Shown piece by piece: positions 17,855 through 25,763 of a DNA stretch of 64,000 nucleotides. Under the pieces are notes generated by a model that was given only the letters and a program-made list of their open reading frames with translations, was not told the DNA's origin and ran no database searches. Within the stretch, counting starts at the first letter, position 1, and every line of letters begins with the position of its first letter. The position numbers and the translations under genes were made by a program. Source of the DNA: an uncultured Verrucomicrobiota bacterium (GTDB lineage Bacteria > Verrucomicrobiota > Verrucomicrobiia > Limisphaerales > UBA9464); assembly GCA_903907995.1 (NCBI GenBank), contig CAIVQH010000054.1, positions 1-64,000 of the forward strand. The letters run 5' to 3'.

Positions 17855-17928
17855 TGGCTACCTCAACCTTGGGGGAACGGTCAGCCCCGGGAATGACCTG
17901 AAATTCAGGCCGCCCTGCTTTGGGGAAA

Positions 17929-18075
17929 CAAGCACCAAGGCTCAATCTCCAAGCACCAGAGAAACTTCAACCTCCAAACCTCGATAGTGCCCAACCGCTT
18001 GAAGCGGGCGTCTGGTGTTTGGCGCTTGCTGTTTGATGTTTCTTTGGAGGTTGGAGCTTGGCTTTTGGAGCTTCG
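17929..18075. repeat. Imperfect inverted word-repeat element
   Basis: The left half strings together near-identical words (AAGCACCAAG, CTCCAAGCACC, CAACCTCCAAACC). The right half, from about 18010, has the complementary words (GGTGTTTGGCGCTTG, TTGGAGGTTGGAGCTTGG, TTTTGGAGCTT). The centre carries a perfect short hairpin, CCGCTT-G-AAGCGG (17996-18008). The element fills most of the 302-base gap between the YfhO gene and the convergent methyltransferase gene. I see no coding signal in it. It could act as a bidirectional terminator or be a mobile palindromic repeat. Confidence 0.6.
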
Positions 18076-18113
18076 AAAGCGCGCTTTCCCGCACCTCGCC
18101 GAACCTCCTCCAG

Positions 18114-18857
18114 TCATCCCCCGCGCAGGTGCTTCAGCACCTTGCCGGGGAAATGCGGCAGCGCCTTCGCGACCTCCTTCAGCATGCGGGGCGACATCTC
18201 GCTGGGCACCGTGGCGCGCACGTAGGCCCGGGGATGGACCAGGTCAATCGGCCAGGGACGATTGGCGGCGACGGCGGCGGGAAACTCGGCCAGCCGCGAC
18301 TCCTTCACGAAGGCAAACATGTTCTGCACATACCACCACGCGACCTTGTCATTGCCCCAGAGCTGGTGGCGCAGGCAATCGAGCGGCACAAAGCCCTGCG
18401 TGCGGAAAAAGGGCAGCCAGTAGCTCGGCCACTGTTCATTGACGTGATGGGTGCCGCCCTGTCCGGGAACCGCGGCGGAAAACACGACGACATCCCCCAG
18501 CCGGCAGAGATCGGCCGCAAAGCTTTCGCCCCGCGAATGCGGCAGATGCTCGGCGACTTCGAGGCAGTTCACCAGGTCGAAACGGCGATCGAGGCGCAAC
18601 GGTTCGGCCAGGTTCGCCCGTTGGAACCGTTCGGCCGGAATCAGGAGCTGGTCGACGCGGACGATGGCGCCATCAATGCCCAGCACGTCGCAGCCGGCAT
18701 CGGCATACGCCTTGGTCCAAGTGCCGGAACCGCAGCCGACATCGACCACGGTTTTTGCCGGGAAGAGACGCAGCACGAGCGGCACCGTCTCGCGGGCCGA
18801 GCCGGCGGAATCTTCCTTCAGACCTTCGTAGTAACGCGACGAGTAGGGCGAGGCCAT
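18114..18857 (-). CDS. Class I SAM-dependent methyltransferase
   Basis: 247 residues, Methyltransf_23-like. SAM motif I is TVVDVGCGSGTWTKAYADAG (residues ~36-55), motif II GIDGAIV, and motif IV FDLVNCLEVAEHLP; the later part has HHVNEQWPSYWLPFF. It is convergent with the sugar cluster and separated from it by the inverted repeat at 17929. The context near glycan genes suggests a sugar or lipid target, but nothing in the sequence names the substrate. The ATG at 18857 gives a typical N-terminus (SSRYYEGL). Divergent from the Nudix gene with 104 bp between. Confidence 0.75.
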   Translation of the reverse strand: MASPYSSRYYEGLKEDSAGSARETVPLVLRLFPAKTVVDVGCGSGTWTKAYADAGCDVLGIDGAIVRVDQLLIPAERFQRANLAEPLRLDRRFDLVNCLEVAEHLPHSRGESFAADLCRLGDVVVFSAAVPGQGGTHHVNEQWPSYWLPFFRTQGFVPLDCLRHQLWGNDKVAWWYVQNMFAFVKESRLAEFPAAVAANRPWPIDLVHPRAYVRATVPSEMSPRMLKEVAKALPHFPGKVLKHLRGG

Positions 18858-18961
18858 GCGGCAAGTGAAGAGCGGCGGGTGCTGTGTGACGAGGAAAACG
18901 TGAGGCAGCAGGGGAAATACTCCCGCTTGTCACCGCTCCGGTTTCCCCCGTCACTTTCCCC

Positions 18962-19417
18962 ATGGCGCACATCCACGAGAAGATTGATTTCACGGTCGCG
19001 ATCTTCGTCGTCCACGAGGGCAAGATTCTGCTGATCCATCACCGCAAGCTCAACAAATGGCTGCCGCTCGGCGGCCATGTGGAGCTGGACGAGGAGCCGG
19101 AGCAGGCGGCTCTGCGCGAGGCGAAGGAAGAAAGCGGCCTCGACGTGGAACTGTTGGGCGAACGCCCGCCCACGACGGAGCCGGGCACCCGCGCCCTGAT
19201 CGCCCCGCGCTTCCTCGACATCCACCGCATCAGCGACACCCACGAGCACATCGGGATGATCTATTTTGCGCGTGTGCAAGGCGGCGATCTCGCCCTCGCG
19301 GCGGCAGAACATCACGATATCCGCTGGATCACTACCGAACAGCTTGATGAGCTCCAGCCGCCCATGAGCGGCGCGGTGAAGTGGTATTGCCGGCAGGCGC
19401 TGGCCGAGGTGGTTTGA
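18962..19417 (+). CDS. NUDIX hydrolase
   Basis: 151-residue pyrophosphohydrolase with a complete Nudix box, GGHVELDEEPEQAALREAKEESG, at about residues 38-60 (GX5EX7REUXEEXGU with all key Glu residues and the Arg present). It opens with a beta strand FTVAIFVVHEGKILLIHHRKLNKW, where KWLPLGG is typical of nucleotide-sugar or NDP-X members. Substrate cannot be told; small cytoplasmic house-cleaning of nucleotides or a role in nucleotide-sugar turnover are both possible. It stands alone, followed by a palindromic repeat. Confidence 0.88.
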   Translation: MAHIHEKIDFTVAIFVVHEGKILLIHHRKLNKWLPLGGHVELDEEPEQAALREAKEESGLDVELLGERPPTTEPGTRALIAPRFLDIHRISDTHEHIGMIYFARVQGGDLALAAAEHHDIRWITTEQLDELQPPMSGAVKWYCRQALAEVV

Positions 19418-19442
19418 CGTAAACAGTGCCGCTCAGTCACCG

Positions 19443-19571
19443 GGTAGGGACGGTGCGCTGCGCCGTCCCCGTCGCCGAGCGAAGCGTCAGGCGACGGAAC
19501 AAACGCCCACGGCGTTCGCACGCCTCTTCCGCCCTTTCAGGGCGGGGACCGCGCAGCGCACGGTCCCTACC
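19443..19571. repeat. 129-bp palindromic element with 28-bp terminal inverted repeats
   Basis: The left arm starting GGTAGGGACGGTGCGCTGCG (19443-19470) and the reverse complement of the right arm (19544-19571) agree at 26 of 28 positions. Two smaller hairpins lie inside: GTCGCC...GGCGAC (19471-19495) and GCCCTTTCAGGGC (19531-19543). No open frame is inside. The layout resembles a MITE or a REP-type palindrome. It sits between the Nudix and mgtE stop codons, which converge, so it may also serve as a two-way terminator. Confidence 0.65.
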
Positions 19572-19600
19572 AGACGCCCGGCTCTCTCAGGAGAAAGGGA

Positions 19601-21382
19601 TCAGTTTGCCGGCAGCGCGCCCACCGTTGCTTCCCACGGCAGCGGCGAAGCCAGCGGACAGGGCGTGCCACCGGTCTTGAGGCGCAACTGCGGGAGTTCG
19701 CAGACGACCTCGACTTTGTGGCCGAGGAGTGGTCCGGGCACCTTCCAATGGCGAGCTGGGGCGTGCCCGGCGACTTCGACCTTTTCGCCCTGCCGGCCGC
19801 AGTCGCTGGCCTTGGCCACTTCCTCGCCGTCCACGACGGTCACGACGATGGTGTCGTCCTTTTCGTGCCATTCGACGCGTTCGACCTGCCAGGTTTCCGG
19901 TACCTTCTCGTCCGTGCCCTTGATGCCGAGCAGGCGGGCAAATGACTCGGCGCCCGTCTCGTGCTCCATCACGATCACGCCGGGCTTCGACGGCGCGAGG
20001 ATGGTCGAGTGCAGCACCTGCGAGGCGATGGTGAAGTAGATCACCAGCCCGGTGACGTCCACGAGCGTGGCGACCAAGGGTGCGGACGCCACCGCCGGAT
20101 CGAACCGGACCGCCCGCAGCAGGAATGGAAGCATCGCGCCCGCGAGGCTGCCGAAGAGGATGACGCCGACGAGGCTGAAGCCGACCGTGAGGGCGATCAG
20201 CCCGTGATGTTCGCCGTAATTCTTCAGGCCGAGCAGCTGCCAGAGCCAGATACGGCTGAAGCCGAGCACCGCCAGCGTGCATCCGAGCAGCGTGCCCGCG
20301 ACGATTTCACGCCGCAGTACGCGCCACCAGTCGCGCAACGCCACGTCGCCAACCGCCAGCGAACGGATGATGAGCGAAGTGGCCTGCGAGCCGGAGTTTC
20401 CGCCGCTGGAAATGATCAGTGGCAGAAAAATGGAGAGCACGACCGCCTTCTCGATCTCGCTTTCAAAGACGCCCATCGCGGTGGCCGTCAGCATTTCCCC
20501 CATGAACAGCAGCGCCAGCCAGCCGGCCCGCTTCTTCACCATCGATAAAAGGCCGATCGCCAGGTAGGGCGCATCCAAGGCCTCCATACCGCCGAGCTTC
20601 TGGATGTCCTCGGTGGTCTCCTTTTCGGCGACATCGAGCACGTCGTCCACGGTCACGACGCCCAGCAGCACGTTGTTGCGATCCACCACCGGCAGGATGG
20701 TCACATCGTACTTTTTGAAGGCGGCGACCGCCGTTTCCTGGTCGGCGGCGGCGTTCAGCGAAAGGTTGCTGCCCTCGAACAGCTCGGCAACCCGTTGGGC
20801 GGGCTCGGCAGTGACCACGTTCTGCAGCCGCACCCAGTCCACCAGCTCGCCCTTGCCATCCACGACATAGAGCTGGTTCAGCGTGATGCGCTCGCGGCTT
20901 TGCCCGACCCGGCGGAGATGGGCCATGACCTCGGCAATCGTCCAGCCGTGTTCGATGGCCACGTAGTCCGGCGTCATGCGCCGGCCGACGGAGCCCTTGG
21001 GATAACCGAGCAGGTCGGAGGCGACCTTGCGCTCCTCGGGACTGAGCAGGCCGAGCAGCTTTTGCGTGACGTTCGCCGGCAGCTCTTCCAGCAGCGCCGT
21101 ACGGTCATCGGCCGCCAGCTCGTTCAGGATCTTGGCGACATCGGCATCACCGAGCGCGTGCAGCATCTCTTCCTGACCGGCCAGCGGGATGTATTCGAAA
21201 ACTTGAGCCGCCAGCTCCTTCGGCAGGATGCGGAGCAGCACCGCCGTGTCCGCCGGCTCCAGGTCATCCAGCAGCTCGGCCAGATCCGGGGCGTGAAACT
21301 CCGAAAGGATCTCCCGCAACTGCGCGAAATCGCGCTGGCGGATCAGTTCCTTCAGCTCCGGAAGCAGCAACGCACCAATCAT
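19601..21382 (-). CDS. mgtE: Magnesium transporter MgtE with long C-terminal extension
   Basis: 593 residues. The N-terminal MgtE_N helical domain (residues ~5-130, repeated LLEELP and VFEYIPLAGQEEML) is followed by two CBS domains (~140-260: YVVDGKGELVDWVRL, ILPVVDRNNVLLGVVTVDDV). Five membrane spans come next (~285-455) with the pore signature SSGGNSGSQATSLIIRSLAVGD. The cytosolic part senses Mg2+ and gates the channel (family knowledge). Typical MgtE stops near residue 450. Here about 130 further residues follow the last span, with VERVEWHEKDDTIVVTV, a Cys-Gly turn (SDCGRQGEKVE) and GHAPARHWKVPGPLLGHKVEV. I do not recognise this as part of MgtE; it faintly resembles the N-terminal zinc-ribbon region of ISL3-type transposases. 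Confidence 0.92.
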   Translation of the reverse strand: MIGALLLPELKELIRQRDFAQLREILSEFHAPDLAELLDDLEPADTAVLLRILPKELAAQVFEYIPLAGQEEMLHALGDADVAKILNELAADDRTALLEELPANVTQKLLGLLSPEERKVASDLLGYPKGSVGRRMTPDYVAIEHGWTIAEVMAHLRRVGQSRERITLNQLYVVDGKGELVDWVRLQNVVTAEPAQRVAELFEGSNLSLNAAADQETAVAAFKKYDVTILPVVDRNNVLLGVVTVDDVLDVAEKETTEDIQKLGGMEALDAPYLAIGLLSMVKKRAGWLALLFMGEMLTATAMGVFESEIEKAVVLSIFLPLIISSGGNSGSQATSLIIRSLAVGDVALRDWWRVLRREIVAGTLLGCTLAVLGFSRIWLWQLLGLKNYGEHHGLIALTVGFSLVGVILFGSLAGAMLPFLLRAVRFDPAVASAPLVATLVDVTGLVIYFTIASQVLHSTILAPSKPGVIVMEHETGAESFARLLGIKGTDEKVPETWQVERVEWHEKDDTIVVTVVDGEEVAKASDCGRQGEKVEVAGHAPARHWKVPGPLLGHKVEVVCELPQLRLKTGGTPCPLASPLPWEATVGALPAN

Positions 21383-21436
21383 TTGCCTGACAGGCTAAGA
21401 CGGGTCCGCGCCGCAAGTCCAACGCGGGTTTCTCAC

Positions 21437-21472
21437 AATAAAAAACCGCCCAGGATTGCCCCGGGCGGTCCT
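21437..21472 (-). terminator. Rho-independent terminator after the ErpA/IscA gene
   Basis: Read on the minus strand, ACCGCCC-GGGGCAATCCT-GGGCGGT is a 7-bp GC-rich stem followed at once by TTTTTTATTG. It lies 17 bases beyond the iron-sulfur protein stop and in front of mgtE, separating the two minus-strand genes. Confidence 0.85.
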
Positions 21473-21488
21473 TGGAAAACTGGCGCAC

Positions 21489-21851
21489 TCAGGCCGAGAA
21501 CGACTTCCCGCAACCGCATGAGCTGTGTGCGTTCGGGTTGTTGATCTTGAAGCCGCCGCCGGTCAGCGCGTCGCTGAAGTCAATCACCGCGCCGCGGACG
21601 TAGTTCGCGCTGAGCGCGTCCACCACGACACTGACTCCGAAATATTCGGCGGACAGGTCGTCCGCCCGCTTCTCGTCAAAAACCATTCCGTACTGCATGC
21701 CCGAGCAGCCACCCGCCTCCACATAGACGCGCAGCGGTTTGCCGGCGTTTTCCTTGTCCTCGGCCAGCATGGTGGCGATCTGGCGGGCGGCAGGTTCGGT
21801 GAGGACGACCACGGCATCCGTGCTCACTGGGGCGGTAGCGGTTTCGTTCAT
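21489..21851 (-). CDS. erpA: Iron-sulfur cluster insertion protein (ErpA/IscA, A-type carrier)
   Basis: 120 residues, the usual size. A-type carriers deliver [4Fe-4S] or [2Fe-2S] clusters to apo-proteins. The three cluster-binding Cys are present: GGCSGMQYG near residue 50 and SCGCGKSF at the end, giving the C-X(n)-C-G-C pattern. LTEPAARQIATML at the start and DFSDALTGGGFKINNPNA before the final Cys pair are diagnostic. ErpA versus IscA/HesB cannot be separated with confidence; no isc or suf genes are adjacent. Monocistronic, with its own terminator. Confidence 0.85.
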   Translation of the reverse strand: MNETATAPVSTDAVVVLTEPAARQIATMLAEDKENAGKPLRVYVEAGGCSGMQYGMVFDEKRADDLSAEYFGVSVVVDALSANYVRGAVIDFSDALTGGGFKINNPNAHSSCGCGKSFSA

Positions 21852-22068
21852 GACGGGGTCACGCTAGGACTGACCGTCCAAGGTGTCAAACGGGAGTCTT
21901 TCCCTCCGGTTTGGGCCGGCTTTAACCCCTGCGACAAACGAAAGCCCCCGATATCGCGGTCGAAAGAAATCCCGGTGGGGCGAGCGTCCGCAGCCCCTCA
22001 AGGTCCATATCCGGTAGCTCAACCGCATGCAGAGTGGCCCACGGGGAAGCCACCCCGGCAAAAACCCG

Positions 22069-22096
22069 TTGACCTGCCGGCCCATTGCGATAGCGT
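22069..22096 (+). promoter_or_regulatory. Possible promoter for the ilv leader transcript
   Basis: TTGACC (22069-22074), a 16-base spacer, and TAGCGT (22091-22096) form a weak sigma-70-like pair ahead of the candidate leader peptide. The -10 is poor, and the implied start would lie very close to the leader ATG, so the leader could be translated with almost no 5' UTR. Upstream bases 21852-22068 hold no other signal that I can support. Confidence 0.3.
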
Positions 22097-22105
22097 CCGC
22101 GCCCG

Positions 22106-22156
22106 ATGTTTCCGGTGGCAGACAAGCTCGTGGCCAGCGTAGTCGTAACTGACTGA
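22106..22156 (+). CDS. Candidate ilv leader peptide (16 residues, Val-rich)
   Basis: ATG at 22106 opens a frame MFPVADKLVASVVVTD ending at TGA 22154. Five of 16 residues are Val, four of them in the run VASVVV, plus two Ala and one Leu. Val codons clustered just before the stop are what a branched-chain amino acid attenuator needs: a ribosome stalled for Val-tRNA would alter folding of the RNA ahead. A terminator-like hairpin follows 35 bases downstream, and the biosynthetic gene ilvN starts at 22305. There is no good Shine-Dalgarno before it. The peptide is a prediction; its composition and position are seen directly, its role is inferred from known ilv/leu/his leaders. Confidence 0.5.
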   Translation: MFPVADKLVASVVVTD

Positions 22157-22191
22157 CGCGGCCTGCGGTGTTGTCGAAAGCTCCCAGGTCG

Positions 22192-22236
22192 CCCGCGGTC
22201 CCCAGACAAAACGAGGGACGCGGGTTTTCGATTTTT
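22192..22236 (+). terminator. Terminator-like attenuator hairpin before ilvN
   Basis: CCCGCGGTCCC (22192-22202) pairs with GGGACGCGGG (22215-22224), leaving one bulged G and a 12-base loop. The right arm runs directly into TTTTCGATTTTT. It lies inside the leader, about 70 bases before the ilvN ATG and after the Val-rich peptide, as in classical attenuators. The competing antiterminator pairing was not worked out. Confidence 0.55.
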
Positions 22237-22304
22237 GGGAGACGCCGTGCAACCCGTTCCCGAAAATTCAGGCAATCGGTTGCGCGAAACAAGAAAACGG
22301 TATC

Positions 22305-22778
22305 ATGCGACACACCATCTCGGTTCTGGTTGAAAACAAGTTCGGCGTGCTCACGCGCGTGGCCGGCCTCTTCAGCGGGCGCGGCTACAACATTGACACG
22401 CTCAATGTTGGCCCCACCCACGACCCCTCGCTCAGCCGCATGACGATCGTCACGCGGGGCGACGAGGCGACCGTCGAGCAGATCTGCAAGCAGCTCAACA
22501 AGCTCATCGACGTCGTCAAGGTCACCGACTTCCACGCCGGCGACTTCATCGACCGCGAACTCATCCTGGTGAAGGTCGCCGCCGGCTCCCAGAACCGCGC
22601 CGAGGTCGCCCAGATGGCCGAGCTCTTCCGCGGCAAGATCGTGGACGTGCAGCCCAACTCCGTGACCGTCGAGCTGACCGGCACCGAATCGAAGCTGGAA
22701 AAGTTTCTCCTGCTGATGAAGGATTTCGGAATCCTTGATCTCACCCGCACCGGCCAGGTCGCCCTGCCGAGAAACTGA
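22305..22778 (+). CDS. ilvN: Acetolactate synthase small (regulatory) subunit
   Basis: 157 residues. It binds the catalytic IlvB subunit and confers valine feedback inhibition at the first common step of valine, leucine and isoleucine synthesis. The N-terminal ACT domain starts HTISVLVENKFGVLTRVAGLFSGRGYNIDTLNVG, the hallmark of the family. The C-terminal domain has RELILVKV and DVQPNSVTVELTGTESKLEKFL. It starts after a 200-base leader with attenuator features and is followed by ilvC after 42 bp. The catalytic subunit gene ilvB is not next to it, unlike the common ilvBNC order, so it must lie elsewhere in the genome. Confidence 0.95.
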   Translation: MRHTISVLVENKFGVLTRVAGLFSGRGYNIDTLNVGPTHDPSLSRMTIVTRGDEATVEQICKQLNKLIDVVKVTDFHAGDFIDRELILVKVAAGSQNRAEVAQMAELFRGKIVDVQPNSVTVELTGTESKLEKFLLLMKDFGILDLTRTGQVALPRN

Positions 22779-22820
22779 TCCGTCACTCACTTTCAACTCT
22801 CCCCATCCACAAAAAAGAAC

Positions 22821-23843
<1,023 letters not shown>

Positions 23844-23863
23844 GTTTCGAGTTTCGAATTTCC

Positions 23864-23897
23864 AAGCCGCCGTTTCCGAAAGGGAGCGGCGGTTTTT
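23864..23897 (+). terminator. Rho-independent terminator of ilvNC
   Basis: GCCGCCG (23864-23870) pairs with the CGGCGG of GCGGCGG (ending 23890) across a 13-14-base loop and is followed by seven T. A short word repeat, TTTCGAGTTTCGAATTTC, lies between it and the ilvC stop. Confidence 0.85.
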
Positions 23898-23921
23898 TTG
23901 TTTATGGCGGATCGGAAAATT

Positions 23922-24764
23922 CTACTTCTGCGTGGCCTGCCGGATCTGTTCCAGCTGCCGCAGCACGTCGCCCGTCAGGCGGTCCACCTTTTCGTGGAGA
24001 TGCACGATCTCCAGCTCGGCCTTGAGGTTCACGTCGTACTCGATGTCGGAGCGCACGCGATCCTTGGCCGCCTGCCGGTTCTGGCTCAGCAGGACGAACA
24101 CCGAGAGGAAGATCGCCTCCAGCGACACCGTGAGCGTCAGGAAGCCGAACGGGAACGGGTCAAATTGCCGGAGGCCCGGTAGCTTCACGGAATTGACGAT
24201 GATCCAGAGCGCGAACCAAGCGACATGCAGCATCAGGAACGTGATGCTGCCGGAAAATTCCGCGACCCAGTCCGCCCCCTTCTGCACCCGGCTACGGTGA
24301 TCCTTGGTCTCCTGGTTGACGTTGCGCGTCGCGGTCTGCCGCAGCCGCTCGGAACTGGCCCGCAGCCGGCGTCCCATCGCGGTGAGCAGGTCCATCGCCG
24401 CCTGCGGCCGCAATTTCAGGAATTGCTCCAGGTGGCTGCGGTTCAGCCGCAGGGTCTCCGTGTCCTGCGTGGCGATCACGGATGCGCTGCGGGCGCCCCG
24501 GTCCAGCAGGGACAGCTCCCCGATGAACCCGCCGCCGGTGACGACTTCGAGCACGATCCGTTCGCCGGTGTGGTTCTTGAAGAACACCTCCACCTCGCCC
24601 GAACGGATCAGGTACAGCGCATCGCCCGGTTCGTTGATCTGGAAAACCGTCTCCCCCGCCCGGAAGCGGACCAGTTCCAGCTGGCCGGCCAGGTCGGCCC
24701 GCTCCTGATCGTCCAGAAACTGGAACAGCGACACTTCCTTCAACAGCTCGGCATCTGGTTTCAC
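23922..24764 (-). CDS. Cyclic nucleotide-binding-domain DUF1003 membrane protein
   Basis: 280 residues in two parts. Residues ~10-125 form a cNMP-binding fold (GDALYLIRSGEVEVFF, then GGGFIGELSLLDRGARSASVIATQDTETL, with the phosphate-cassette-like GELSLLD...RSAS). Residues ~145-280 are a DUF1003 domain with two membrane spans (SITFLMLHVAWFALWIIVNS and FLTLTVSLEAIFLSVFVLL), then SQNRQAAKDRVRSDIEYDVNLKAELEI and a C-terminal coiled coil. It probably couples ligand sensing to a membrane function; the function of DUF1003 is not known. It stands alone, convergent with ilvC. Confidence 0.85.
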   Translation of the reverse strand: MKPDAELLKEVSLFQFLDDQERADLAGQLELVRFRAGETVFQINEPGDALYLIRSGEVEVFFKNHTGERIVLEVVTGGGFIGELSLLDRGARSASVIATQDTETLRLNRSHLEQFLKLRPQAAMDLLTAMGRRLRASSERLRQTATRNVNQETKDHRSRVQKGADWVAEFSGSITFLMLHVAWFALWIIVNSVKLPGLRQFDPFPFGFLTLTVSLEAIFLSVFVLLSQNRQAAKDRVRSDIEYDVNLKAELEIVHLHEKVDRLTGDVLRQLEQIRQATQK

Positions 24765-24860
24765 GCCGAAGGATTAGCCCGGCCCTGCCCCTTTCGGAAA
24801 GCCGTTTCCCGCGAAGACCGCCAGATTGCGGAAAATCAGCCGCCTGCGGAAGGTGTCGGG

Positions 24861-25532
24861 TCAGTCGGCCAGAGCACGCTTATAGTCCGGCGGCGCATCC
24901 CCATGACGGCGGCGGGCGAGGGCCGGCGCAATGATGTCCCGCCGGACGTCGAGATCGGACTGCCAGAGTTCGCGCCACAGGCGGACGGCGTTCTCCGGGT
25001 AGCGGTTGGGTGTTTCCTCCTCGAAGGCCGGGCGGAACAGGTCCACCGCGTTCTGTAGTTCATGGAGGAACTCATCTTTGGTAGGGTGGCCGGTAAGATC
25101 GATCACCCGCCGGAACGCCAGAAAATCTTTCACGTCGAGCCGGTCCAGCTTGCCGATGAGGATGTCGAGCGGATGCGGAATGGTGACGGTGACATTCCCG
25201 AGCTGAACCTTCTTCGCCCGCTCTCGCATCTGCGGGGTGGTGCGGAAGCTGAGCCGGAAGCCGGGTTCGAGGTAGAAGCTGCCCTGGTCCTTGGACATGC
25301 CGGCCTGATGGACCAACTCGTCGAAGTCGGCATCATCTTCCGAAAAGAAGTCCACATCCGCGCTCAGCCAGGTGCGGTTGAGCGTGAGCTGAAGCGGGCC
25401 CGAGCCATAGAGCACGATCTGGAAAGGTTGATCCGGTGGGAGCGTGGCGAAGAACCGACGGAGCAATTGTCCGGCAGGCGTCTCCCAGTCCACGTCACCG
25501 CGCCACCAGTCCGAGGTTTTGGTCGAACTCAT
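24861..25532 (-). CDS. Nucleotidyltransferase-like protein (AbiEii/DUF6036-type)
   Basis: 223 residues. The core looks like a minimal nucleotidyltransferase: IVLYGSGPLQLTL (GS motif), then LSADVDFFSEDD (two acidic metal-ligand candidates), and a later HPLDILIGKLDRL segment with the Lys seen in AbiEii-type proteins. The C-terminal half is helical and charged. Such proteins act as toxins of type IV toxin-antitoxin pairs or as tRNA-modifying enzymes. The upstream gene overlaps it by 38 bases, consistent with a pair. I did not find an AbiEi-type domain in that partner, so the toxin idea is only an inference. Confidence 0.6.
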   Translation of the reverse strand: MSSTKTSDWWRGDVDWETPAGQLLRRFFATLPPDQPFQIVLYGSGPLQLTLNRTWLSADVDFFSEDDADFDELVHQAGMSKDQGSFYLEPGFRLSFRTTPQMRERAKKVQLGNVTVTIPHPLDILIGKLDRLDVKDFLAFRRVIDLTGHPTKDEFLHELQNAVDLFRPAFEEETPNRYPENAVRLWRELWQSDLDVRRDIIAPALARRRHGDAPPDYKRALAD

Positions 25533-25728
25533 GTTTGCGGTTTCCGATGCGCAGGAAATAAACCCCCTGCTCGATCAGCCGGTTGGTGACTTCGGGGTCG
25601 CGGGCGAGCACCTGCGCGATGCGGCGGTCGCGCGCCGTCATGCGTCCGGCCTCCTTCCGGAAAAGGATGCGGGCGGCGAGGCGGGATTTCCGCCACGGCC
25701 GGTCGGTATCATCACCGGGTTGTCGCAT
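25495..25728 (-). CDS. Small basic protein upstream of and overlapping the nucleotidyltransferase
   Basis: 77 residues from the ATG at 25728; a TTG at 25767, overlapping the mutS stop as TTGA, would add 13 residues. It is rich in Arg (RKSRLAARILFRKEAGRMTARDRR) and then predicted helical: IAQVLARDPEVTNRLIEQGVYFLRIGNRKHEF. I do not recognise a family. Its position between mutS and the nucleotidyltransferase, with a 38-base overlap into the latter, suggests it is the partner protein of that gene, perhaps an antitoxin or a DNA-binding regulator. Confidence 0.5.
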   Translation of the reverse strand: MRQPGDDTDRPWRKSRLAARILFRKEAGRMTARDRRIAQVLARDPEVTNRLIEQGVYFLRIGNRKHEFDQNLGLVAR

Positions 25729-25763
25729 AACTTGCTTAGAGGATAGGGCGTGGCCCAACGCTT

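Noticed and set aside
22011-22060. A GGTAGCTCAA word like a tRNA D-arm upstream of the ilv leader
   Set aside because: No acceptor stem, anticodon arm or GGTTCGA T-arm at the right spacing on either strand.
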